A stretch of 12,309 nucleotides of DNA. Source: an uncultured Eubacteriales bacterium (GTDB lineage Bacteria; Bacillota; Clostridia; Lachnospirales; Anaerotignaceae). The notes beneath the pieces are model-generated. The model searched no databases. It was not told the DNA's origin and saw only the letters and a program-made list of their open reading frames with translations. A program made the position numbers and the translations under genes. The stretch covers positions 1-12,309 of the forward strand of contig URLB01000057.1 in the NCBI GenBank assembly GCA_900548595.1. Reading direction: 5' to 3'. This document shows, piece after piece, positions 7,266 through 12,309 of the stretch (positions are counted from its first letter, which is position 1; each line of letters starts with the position of its first letter).

Positions 7266-7288
7266 TCCTCTCTTTTATAAAGGGAGGA
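7266..7288 (+). promoter_or_regulatory. Hairpin that covers the spoIIR ribosome binding site
   Basis: TCCTCTCTTT (7266-7275) and AAAGGGAGGA (7279-7288) form a 10-bp stem around a TAT loop, with one G-U pair in RNA. The right arm is the Shine-Dalgarno sequence of spoIIR. No T-run follows, so it is not a terminator. In a transcript reading through from gerAC it would be expected to block ribosome access. Confidence 0.55.
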
Positions 7289-7296
7289 ATTACATA

Positions 7297-7941
7297 ATGG
7301 AAAAAATTATTAAACAAATAAAAAAAGACGGAAAAATTATAGCGGTTTCAATTATATTAGGAATAATTATTGCATTTATATTTTCGGTAAAATCGTATTC
7401 GGAGCGTGTAAGCAGTGAAATATCCGAAGCGGTTATAAGATTTCATGTTTTGGCAAACAGCGACGAAGAATTTGACCAACAGCTTAAGCTGAAAGTCAGA
7501 GATGAAATACTTTTATACCTTAGTGACAACATGGGAGTTTGTTCTGATAGAAATGAAGCGGAAAAATATTTAAGCTCTCATATTGAGGAAATAAACAGAG
7601 TCGCAGAGAAAACAATAAAGGCAGAAGGCTTTAACTACAGCGTAAGAACAGAACTTTCAGACGAGCATTATCCTGTACGTTATTACGGAAACGCCGCTTT
7701 TCCGGAAGGGGATTATAAATCGCTTCGTGTAATTATCGGAAGCGGAAAAGGACATAACTGGTGGTGCGTAATGTATCCGCCGTTATGTTTAAACGGGGAG
7801 AGTCTGGAGTACGCCGACGCCGATATGCTGAGAGACGTTCTTACGGAAGACGGATATGAAGTGGTTGTGCTTTCGTCGGATAATGTTGTTCCCGAAATAA
7901 AATTTAAAACGGTGGAGTGGTGGAATTCCATAACAAATTAA
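7297..7941 (+). CDS. spoIIR: Stage II sporulation protein R (forespore signal for pro-SigE processing)
   Basis: SpoIIR is made in the forespore early in sporulation, is secreted into the intermembrane space, and activates the SpoIIGA protease that matures SigE in the mother cell. The 214-residue product has a membrane/signal segment at about 14-31 (IIAVSIILGIIIAFIFSV). The family hallmarks follow: IRFHVLANSDEEFDQQLKLKVRD, the GNAAFPEGDYKSLRVIIG stretch, and GKGHNWWCVMYPPLC. Length is close to the Bacillus protein. The ATG is preceded by GGGAGG at 7282-7287, which lies in a stable hairpin. In Bacillus spoIIR is under SigF. A weak SigF-like match (TTATA 7242-7246, 14 nt, GGATATCCT 7261-7269) is present here, but readthrough from the ger operon is also possible. 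Identification is secure. Confidence 0.95.
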   Translation: MEKIIKQIKKDGKIIAVSIILGIIIAFIFSVKSYSERVSSEISEAVIRFHVLANSDEEFDQQLKLKVRDEILLYLSDNMGVCSDRNEAEKYLSSHIEEINRVAEKTIKAEGFNYSVRTELSDEHYPVRYYGNAAFPEGDYKSLRVIIGSGKGHNWWCVMYPPLCLNGESLEYADADMLRDVLTEDGYEVVVLSSDNVVPEIKFKTVEWWNSITN

Positions 7942-7944
7942 AAA

Positions 7945-7957
7945 AATTACAGTAATT
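7945..7957. repeat. 13-bp perfect dyad in the spoIIR-hydrolase gap
   Basis: AATTAC-A-GTAATT is an odd-length perfect dyad just after the spoIIR stop. It is too tight to fold as a hairpin, so if it is functional it would be a protein-binding site. AT-rich chance symmetry is equally likely. Confidence 0.3.
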
Positions 7958-8020
7958 ATTATATTTTATGTAAATTATATGATGCACTCATATACTTATA
8001 AAATAAGAGAGGTGGAAGAT

Positions 8021-8587
8021 GTGGCTGTGTATTATTGGGGTTCCAGCGGAAACATAGTTGCCAGGATACAGCATAGACTTAAGGATCTCGGCTATTTTTC
8101 CGATAATATAGACGGAATATTCGGAAGCAATACATATAATGCGGTTGTCAGTTTTCAGGCGTCAAACGGTCTGGAACCTGACGGCATAGTCGGAGACGCT
8201 ACGTTGGAAAAGTTGGGAATAACTTTAGACGTAAATTATGAAAATGATTTATATACGCTGGCTGCCGTTATAAACGGAGAGGGGAGAGGCGAGCCGTATA
8301 CGGGACAGGTTGCAATAGGGGCTGTAGTTCTTAATAGGGTAGAAAGCGATAAGTTCCCCAATACGATAGCAGAAGTAGTATATCAGAGTGGCGCTTTTGA
8401 TTCTGTGAGAGACGGACAGATTAATCTTATACCAACCGAGTCTGCGCTAAGAGCTGCAATGGATGCGATAAACGGGTGGGATCCTACCGACGGGTCGCTG
8501 TATTTTTGGAATCCGTCAACGGCAACATCAAAATGGATATGGTCAATACCGATAAAGATGCAGATAGGAAGGCATGTATTCGGATAA
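8021..8587 (+). CDS. SleB/CwlJ-type spore cortex-lytic hydrolase with peptidoglycan-binding domain
   Basis: Two domains are visible. A peptidoglycan-binding domain spans about residues 7-66 (GNIVARIQHRLKDLGYF, DGIFGSNTYNAVVSFQ, DGIVGDATLEKLG). A SleB/CwlJ-type hydrolase domain spans about 77-188 (LAAVINGEGRGEPYTGQVAI, AFDSVRDGQ, and SLYFWNPSTATSKWIW near the end). Such enzymes are lytic transglycosylases that open muramic-lactam cortex at germination; the Glu in NGEGRGE is the likely catalytic acid. An ATG at 7979 is in frame but has no ribosome binding site, whereas GAGAGGTG ends at 8014, 6 nt before GTG 8021. I chose GTG, giving 188 residues. Neither start yields a signal peptide, unlike SleB of Bacillus; CwlJ lacks one but also lacks the binding domain. 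Only a weak SigG-like sequence precedes it. Confidence 0.88.
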   Translation: MAVYYWGSSGNIVARIQHRLKDLGYFSDNIDGIFGSNTYNAVVSFQASNGLEPDGIVGDATLEKLGITLDVNYENDLYTLAAVINGEGRGEPYTGQVAIGAVVLNRVESDKFPNTIAEVVYQSGAFDSVRDGQINLIPTESALRAAMDAINGWDPTDGSLYFWNPSTATSKWIWSIPIKMQIGRHVFG

Positions 8588-8599
8588 AGAAAATTATAA

Positions 8600-8634
8600 A
8601 AATGCTCCGAGTTTAATAGCTCGGAGCATTTTTA
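8600..8634. terminator. Bidirectional intrinsic terminator between the cortex hydrolase gene and tadA
   Basis: A perfect 12-bp stem (AAATGCTCCGAG / CTCGGAGCATTT) with an 8-nt loop is flanked by A-run and T-run, so it can end both convergent transcripts. Confidence 0.92.
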
Positions 8635-8636
8635 TA

Positions 8637-9122
8637 TTAACAGCATGTTTCTTTATTTTTCTTTCTGAAACGCTTGAAAAATTCACTCATGGGGGCGGCG
8701 CATTCTTCACGGAGAACACCGCATGTAACATCTACCTGATGATTAAATTTAGGTTCGTTAAGTATATTCAGTATAGAACCGGCACATCCGGCTTTAACAT
8801 TGGGAGTACCGAATACTACTCTCGGTATCCTAGCCTGTACAATTGCTCCGGCACACATGGGACATGGTTCTACTGTTACATACAACGTACATTCTTCAAG
8901 ACGCCAATCTCCCATAAAGCCTGCCGCTTCGTTTATTGCGGAAATTTCCGCATGGCAAAGAGGGTTTTTCTTACTGTTCCTCAGATTATGACCTCTTCCT
9001 ATAATTTCATCTTTATAAACTATTACACAGCCTATGGGCACTTCGCCGCTTTCGATTGCTTTTGAAGCTTCGTTTACAGCCTCTCTCATATATTTTATAT
9101 CCTGCTCTTCCGTGGATTCCAA
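8637..9122 (-). CDS. tadA: tRNA-specific adenosine deaminase TadA
   Basis: TadA converts adenosine-34 of the tRNA-Arg(ACG) anticodon to inosine, which is needed to read CGC and CGA codons. The 161-residue protein has the zinc-dependent deaminase core: H57-A58-E59 (zinc ligand His and catalytic Glu) and PCPMC at 86-90 (two zinc ligand cysteines), followed by AGAIVQARIPRVVFG. The chosen start is a TTG with AAAGGA upstream, which overlaps the stop of the lipoprotein gene. An in-frame ATG at residue 12 (YMREAVNEA) is a possible alternative, since many TadA proteins begin close to that point. It lies 15 nt behind the lipoprotein gene, apparently in one transcript. Guanine deaminase is a related alternative but less likely given the TadA-like motifs. 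Confidence 0.92.
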   Translation of the reverse strand: MESTEEQDIKYMREAVNEASKAIESGEVPIGCVIVYKDEIIGRGHNLRNSKKNPLCHAEISAINEAAGFMGDWRLEECTLYVTVEPCPMCAGAIVQARIPRVVFGTPNVKAGCAGSILNILNEPKFNHQVDVTCGVLREECAAPMSEFFKRFRKKNKETCC

Positions 9123-9137
9123 TTTATAATCGTCCTT

Positions 9138-10466
9138 TCAGTCTACAATGCGCATTTCCTGTGTGTTTACATCTGCACCGCGGATTATAAAACAATCATT
9201 TTTACTGTCCCCGTTAAAATCCGACACATGATAACGCTCGCCGTAGTCTATATTTTCATTTCCCGTATATAATCCAGATTCACCGATTAAATACCTGGAA
9301 GTTGTACCTGTTGAATCAAAAACATATATTTCTTCAACTCCATCGCCGTTTAAATCTCCGGTATAGATATATTTTTCAAAGCTGTCAATGGAAAGGTGCG
9401 TACTCCATATACATTTCAATACCGAACCTGATTTTCTGTAAATAAATATATCCATGCCGTCTGTAAATATGTATTCTGTTTCTCCGTCGCCGTCCAAGTC
9501 GGATATATTCATGCCTATTATAGACCTGCCGATATAACAGCTTGTCTCTTTTGAGCCGACTCCGTTTTCGGCTATCGGATAAAAGTCGATGGAGCGGCTT
9601 CTGGCAACCATAAGATAACCGTTATCATATCCGACAGAATATAAATCGCTGTCTTCCGCCGCTATTTCATTGTCGGTTATATTAAAGTTTTCATCAAACA
9701 TAACTATTTTTTGCGGAACTGTTATCGGCTCGGCTCCGTCTTCGGAATAAGCGGCAGTACCGTATAAAACGGCGATTTTTGTACTGTTCCCGATAAATGC
9801 TGCCGATATAGGTATAAGACCGTCAGAAGACAGGTCTATTTGTTTATAATAGTCGACAGCCGTTGTTTTATCACTGCGGTTAATAATCAATTTTGTACCG
9901 TTGCATAATATTGAATATGAAACTCCGTCCAAGGTTATAGAGTCGAATATGCCCTCAATATTTACGTTAGGACAATTTTTTGAGACAAACGGCAGAAGCT
10001 CGGTTTCGGTTTCGATGCTTTTAAATGACGTGCCTGATATATATGCATTTCTGACATACATATTACATGGCTTATCGGAATTTGAAGGAATATAATAAAG
10101 TCCTTCGATATTATTGCCGATAAAATGAAAATAAACTGTTCCTGCCGTTTCACGGTTGAAATAAAGTAAATCGGCTGTGGCGGTAATACAATCGTTTCCG
10201 CTTGAAGAATACATGTTATATCCGCTCTGTGCGGCACATTTTAAAGTTTCTTCATCTGTCGGAACAGTACCTTCCTCATATTTTACCGAAGATGAATTAT
10301 ATCTCCAATAAAATGAGTTTAGGGTAGATTCTATTAAAGCGTCATAAGTACTTTCCTGTTTGGCGGAAATACTGAATGAAGCAGTTTCGTTATTGTCGGA
10401 ATCAGCTGAACATCCTGAAAGTAATGTAATTACCAACAAAATTATACTGAGCTTTTTTAAACTCAT
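9138..10466 (-). CDS. Lipoprotein with FG-GAP/VCBS-like calcium-loop repeats
   Basis: This 442-residue predicted lipoprotein has signal peptide MSLKKLSIILLVITLLSGC with lipobox LSGC, then a low-complexity polar linker (SADSDNNETAS). The C-terminal part has three acidic loop motifs about 45-48 residues apart: DLDGDGETEYIF (near 323), DLNGDGVEEIYVF (near 371) and DFNGDSKNDCFII (near 416). These fit FG-GAP/VCBS-type beta-propeller blades that bind calcium; the middle region may form further, degenerate blades. A GTG at 10478 is in frame but lies inside the GGGGTGA ribosome binding site, so I chose the ATG at 10466. It should sit on the outer face of the membrane. It precedes tadA in one transcript and follows spmB. 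No function is assigned; similar proteins are common and uncharacterised in Clostridia. Confidence 0.82.
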   Translation of the reverse strand: MSLKKLSIILLVITLLSGCSADSDNNETASFSISAKQESTYDALIESTLNSFYWRYNSSSVKYEEGTVPTDEETLKCAAQSGYNMYSSSGNDCITATADLLYFNRETAGTVYFHFIGNNIEGLYYIPSNSDKPCNMYVRNAYISGTSFKSIETETELLPFVSKNCPNVNIEGIFDSITLDGVSYSILCNGTKLIINRSDKTTAVDYYKQIDLSSDGLIPISAAFIGNSTKIAVLYGTAAYSEDGAEPITVPQKIVMFDENFNITDNEIAAEDSDLYSVGYDNGYLMVARSRSIDFYPIAENGVGSKETSCYIGRSIIGMNISDLDGDGETEYIFTDGMDIFIYRKSGSVLKCIWSTHLSIDSFEKYIYTGDLNGDGVEEIYVFDSTGTTSRYLIGESGLYTGNENIDYGERYHVSDFNGDSKNDCFIIRGADVNTQEMRIVD

Positions 10467-10540
10467 AAATAAAATCACCCCGATGAGTATCCGTAAAAAT
10501 CAAAATATGACAGGATACAATCTTTTATATGCTGTAATTT

Positions 10541-10569
10541 ATAATAGCATATTACCGGGATAAATTCAA
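10541..10569 (-). promoter_or_regulatory. SigA-type promoter for the lipoprotein-tadA operon, overlapped by an inverted repeat
   Basis: On the minus strand TTGAAT (10569-10564), a 17-nt spacer and TATTAT (10546-10541) form a good housekeeping promoter. Arms TATGCT (10528-10533) and AGCATA (10546-10551) form an inverted repeat that overlaps the -10 box, as an operator might. No terminator is visible after spmB, so spmAB readthrough may add to this promoter. The rest of 10467-10572 shows no gene. Confidence 0.6.
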
Positions 10570-10572
10570 TTA

Positions 10573-11103
10573 TCAGAAAAAAACAGCCAATGTAATAACA
10601 TAAGAGGCGATTATACCTGCAATGTTTGCGATAACGGCACATATGACGGTATAACCGGAACTTTTGATACCGGCTGCACCTGTATATATGCTGAGCGTAT
10701 AAAATACGGTTTCGGTACATGACATCATAATAGAGGCTGCTATTGCGCAAAGGGAGTCGGGACCGAAGTTTTTAAATATATCAAGTAAAATACCGGTGGC
10801 GGCAGATGAAGAAAACATTTTAACTATACCGAGTGAAGCCAGCTCTTTGGGAAAGCCGGTAAGTTTATTAATAGGGTCGAATACCGATATAAGAATATCC
10901 ATAGCGCCTGATGAACGGAATATCGTTACAGCCATTATAAGACCTATTAACGACGGCAGTATTTCTATTACCGTTTTCAGACCTTCCATCGCTCCCTCTG
11001 CAAATGATGAAAAGATATCGATTTTTGACGAAAGTCCGCATAATATTATAATTATAAACAGTGTCGGAAGTATTATTTGGGAAATATAGTTTATGATATT
11101 CAT
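10573..11103 (-). CDS. spmB: Spore maturation protein B
   Basis: SpmB is a polytopic membrane protein which, with SpmA, is needed for full dehydration of the spore core in Bacillus. The product has 176 residues, matching the family, with hydrophobic segments along most of its length and the conserved stretches EGAMEGLKTVIEILPSLIGL, IMAVTIFRSSGAMD and SSSAATGILLDIFKNFGPDS. The gating-type Nucleoside_recog fold is shared by SpmA and SpmB. The frame stays open upstream to 11286, but that part lies inside spmA in another frame. The ATG at 11103 overlaps the spmA stop (ATGA), which indicates coupled translation. In Bacillus dacB precedes spmAB; it is absent here. Confidence 0.93.
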   Translation of the reverse strand: MNIINYISQIILPTLFIIIILCGLSSKIDIFSSFAEGAMEGLKTVIEILPSLIGLIMAVTIFRSSGAMDILISVFDPINKLTGFPKELASLGIVKMFSSSAATGILLDIFKNFGPDSLCAIAASIMMSCTETVFYTLSIYTGAAGIKSSGYTVICAVIANIAGIIASYVITLAVFF

Positions 11104-11678
11104 ATTTTCACCAATCTTTCCGCCGCTTTGACAGCCGCTATTCCGACAACGGTTGATATTGCGGTTGCAATAATCCCGGGAAAGATTACGGAAGCCGGAG
11201 CAGACGAGCCGAACTGCGAGCGGTATGCGATAATATTTATTGTTATTAACTGAACCGAAGACATATTTATCACCATAAACATACACATTGATTTTGAAGC
11301 TGTTTTTTTATATCCGTTCAATTTGGACATGTCTTTCATGGCGTTTATTCCGGCAGGTGTTGCCGCCCAGCCCAGACCGAATATATTGGCTGTAATATTT
11401 GCGGTTATATTTTTCAGCGCAGAGGAGTTTTTCGGAATGTCGGGAAAAAGTTTTCCGATTACAGGATACATTTGCCTGCTTAATGCCGATAGAAGTCCCG
11501 ACTTTTCCGCTATTTTCATCATTCCGCACCAAACGGGAACGATTCCGCACATAGTAAAAGCCAGTTGTACTGCGTCCTTTCCGGCTGTTATTACATAATC
11601 GGTCATTTCGCATATATTACCGTTAAAAAATGATACAAGTATACCCAAAACAATCATAATACTCCAAATTAAGTTCAT
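11100..11678 (-). CDS. spmA: Spore maturation protein A
   Basis: SpmA is the partner of SpmB in spore core dehydration and heat resistance. The 192-residue polytopic membrane protein begins MNLIWSIMIVLGILVSFFNG and contains the family stretches MCGIVPVWCGMMKIAEKSGL, FPDIPKNSSALKNITANITANIFGLG-type sequence and ATPAGINAMKDM. Length agrees with the Bacillus protein. The ATG is preceded by a strong AGAGGTGA ribosome binding site at 11682-11689. A perfect inverted repeat lies directly upstream of that site, and a SigA-like promoter lies beyond. In Bacillus this operon uses SigE; I could not find a convincing SigE promoter here. Confidence 0.93.
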   Translation of the reverse strand: MNLIWSIMIVLGILVSFFNGNICEMTDYVITAGKDAVQLAFTMCGIVPVWCGMMKIAEKSGLLSALSRQMYPVIGKLFPDIPKNSSALKNITANITANIFGLGWAATPAGINAMKDMSKLNGYKKTASKSMCMFMVINMSSVQLITINIIAYRSQFGSSAPASVIFPGIIATAISTVVGIAAVKAAERLVKI

Positions 11679-11690
11679 TATCTCACCTCT

Positions 11691-11728
11691 GATAATAATA
11701 TTATTAATATTTCCTTAATATTATTATC
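11691..11728. repeat. 13-bp perfect inverted repeat in the spmA leader
   Basis: GATAATAATATTA (11691-11703) and TAATATTATTATC (11716-11728) are perfect complements around a 12-nt spacer. On the minus strand the predicted transcription start falls at about 11728, so spmA mRNA would begin with this hairpin, and the ribosome binding site begins immediately after it. It could stabilise the mRNA, affect initiation, or be a repressor operator. Confidence 0.6.
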
Positions 11729-11733
11729 GCTAA

Positions 11734-11762
11734 ATTATAAATGCTATTACAATTATTGACAT
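11734..11762 (-). promoter_or_regulatory. SigA-like promoter for spmA
   Basis: On the minus strand ATGTCA (11762-11757), a 17-nt spacer and TATAAT (11739-11734) form a promoter with a perfect -10 and a 4/6 -35. Its -35 shares five bases with the -35 of the divergent promoter. AT-rich chance remains possible for this half. Confidence 0.4.
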
Positions 11763-11784
11763 TAAGTGCATAAATTGATATTAT
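11756..11784 (+). promoter_or_regulatory. SigA promoter for the AbrB-type regulator
   Basis: TTGACA (11756-11761), a 17-nt spacer and TATTAT (11779-11784) give a perfect -35 and a 5/6 -10 at optimal spacing. Transcription would start near 11791, about 35 nt before the ATG. Confidence 0.78.
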
Positions 11785-11825
11785 AATAATTAAGAATATT
11801 ATGGAATATAAAGGAGGAGTAGCGG

Positions 11826-12089
11826 ATGAAATCAACAGGTATAGTTAGAAGAGTAGACGAACTTGGACGTATAGTTTTACCGATAGAATTAAGAAGAAGT
11901 TTGAATATAAACAAAAGGGACACACTTGAAATATTTGTGGACGATGAAAAGATAGTACTTAAGAAATATGAACCGGCTGATATTTTTACGGGAAATATGG
12001 ATGACCTTATTGAATATATGGGAAAGAAAGTTTCAAAAGAATCTATTCTCGAAATGGCAAGAATTGCAAATCTGAAAATTTCCGAATAA
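11826..12089 (+). CDS. AbrB/SpoVT-family transition-state regulator
   Basis: This 87-residue DNA-binding protein has an N-terminal swapped-hairpin (SpoVT-AbrB) domain at about 1-50: MKSTGIVRRVDELGRIVLP, then IELRRSLNI and DTLEIFVDDEKIVLKKYEP. This is very close to Bacillus AbrB over that stretch. The C-terminal 35 residues (from ADIFTG, ending MARIANLKISE) differ from AbrB and lack its conserved cysteine, and the protein is far shorter than SpoVT. Proteins of this type are global repressors that bind AT-rich, loosely defined sites as dimers or tetramers. The gene has a strong AAAGGAGGAG ribosome binding site and its own SigA promoter, divergent from spmA. An AT-rich inverted repeat nearby makes autoregulation or control of spmA worth testing. 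I give no symbol because several abrB-like paralogues usually exist. Confidence 0.9.
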   Translation: MKSTGIVRRVDELGRIVLPIELRRSLNINKRDTLEIFVDDEKIVLKKYEPADIFTGNMDDLIEYMGKKVSKESILEMARIANLKISE

Positions 12090-12160
12090 ATATTTTATGA
12101 AGAATATAAAATCTGATTTTCTGATATTGTAAAGCGGTTAGTTGTATAGATTATATATAA

Positions 12161-12202
12161 GCAAAAAGGAATTCCATGATCTTTCATGGAATTCCTTTTT
12201 GC
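12161..12202. terminator. Bidirectional terminator between abrB-like gene and thioredoxin gene
   Basis: A perfect 19-bp stem (12161-12179 with 12184-12202) around a 4-nt loop has five A on the left arm and five T on the right, so it can work in both directions. The 12090-12160 stretch before it shows no gene. Confidence 0.9.
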
Positions 12203-12206
12203 TTTA

Positions 12207-12309
12207 TTATATTAATTCGTCTATTTTTTTGGAAATTTCCGTCGGAGGAAGAGCTCCGACTATTCTTCCTACTTCTTCTCCGTTTTTGAATATAAGCATT
12301 GACGGAACG
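12207..12309 (-). CDS. trxA: Thioredoxin, C-terminal 33 residues (5' end outside window)
   Basis: Reading the minus strand from the window edge gives VPSMLIFKNGEEVGRIVGAL then PPTEISKKIDELI and a stop. This is the C-terminal strand pair and helix of thioredoxin: the Pro is the conserved cis-proline that faces the active site, FKNGE is the usual beta-turn, and VGALPPTEI matches the final helix entry. The active-site CxxC lies outside the window. Thioredoxin reduces disulfides in cytoplasmic proteins. The symbol is by family; it could be a thioredoxin paralogue rather than the main trxA. Confidence 0.85.
   Translation of the reverse strand, partial: VPSMLIFKNGEEVGRIVGALPPTEISKKIDELI

Noticed and set aside
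8574..9065. Plus-strand frame of 163 codons opposite tadA
   Set aside because: It runs through the bidirectional terminator and the start is only the overlap with the cortex hydrolase end; TadA motifs on the minus strand account for the region.
11104..11286. Upstream extension of the spmB frame
   Set aside because: It lies within spmA in another frame and its residues do not resemble a membrane protein; the ATGA overlap at 11100-11103 marks the real start.

Overview
The window looks like chromosome from a low-GC, spore-forming Clostridia-type Firmicute. The evidence is AT-rich sequence, strong Shine-Dalgarno sites, and a dense set of conserved sporulation and germination genes: a gerA-type operon, spoIIR, a sleB/cwlJ-type cortex hydrolase and spmA/spmB. 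I cannot name the species.

Layout. 1-572 is the 3' end of radA. It converges through a shared terminator on a minus-strand gene for an 81-residue protein that is 28% cysteine, preceded by a good match to a SigK promoter. 1036-2270 is an ECF sigma factor with a one-TM partner protein, closed by a terminator. 2411-3535 is an intact solitary tyrosine recombinase. 3713-8587 is a plus-strand sporulation/germination block: gerA-type A, B and C subunits, spoIIR, and a SleB/CwlJ-type hydrolase, ending in a bidirectional terminator. 8637-11678 runs on the minus strand: spmA, spmB, a lipoprotein with calcium-loop repeats, and tadA. A divergent promoter region (about 11679-11825) separates spmA from an AbrB-type regulator. 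Another bidirectional terminator then separates that gene from the 3' end of a thioredoxin gene on the minus strand.

How the genes fit together. SpoIIR (early forespore signal), SpmA/SpmB (spore core dehydration), the cysteine-rich protein (probably late mother cell, coat or exosporium), the Ger receptor (inner-membrane nutrient sensing) and the cortex hydrolase (germination) cover successive stages of the spore cycle. radA, tadA and trx are housekeeping genes. The ECF pair and the integrase are the accessory-looking parts.

The most notable signals are: the SigK-type promoter in front of the ultra-cysteine-rich gene; a 10-bp hairpin that covers the spoIIR ribosome binding site; divergent promoters whose -35 boxes overlap at spmA/abrB, with a perfect 13-bp inverted repeat at the predicted 5' end of spmA mRNA; a palindrome at a possible ECF promoter; and a SleB-like enzyme without a signal peptide. 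I found no CRISPR array, tRNA, rRNA or insertion sequence.
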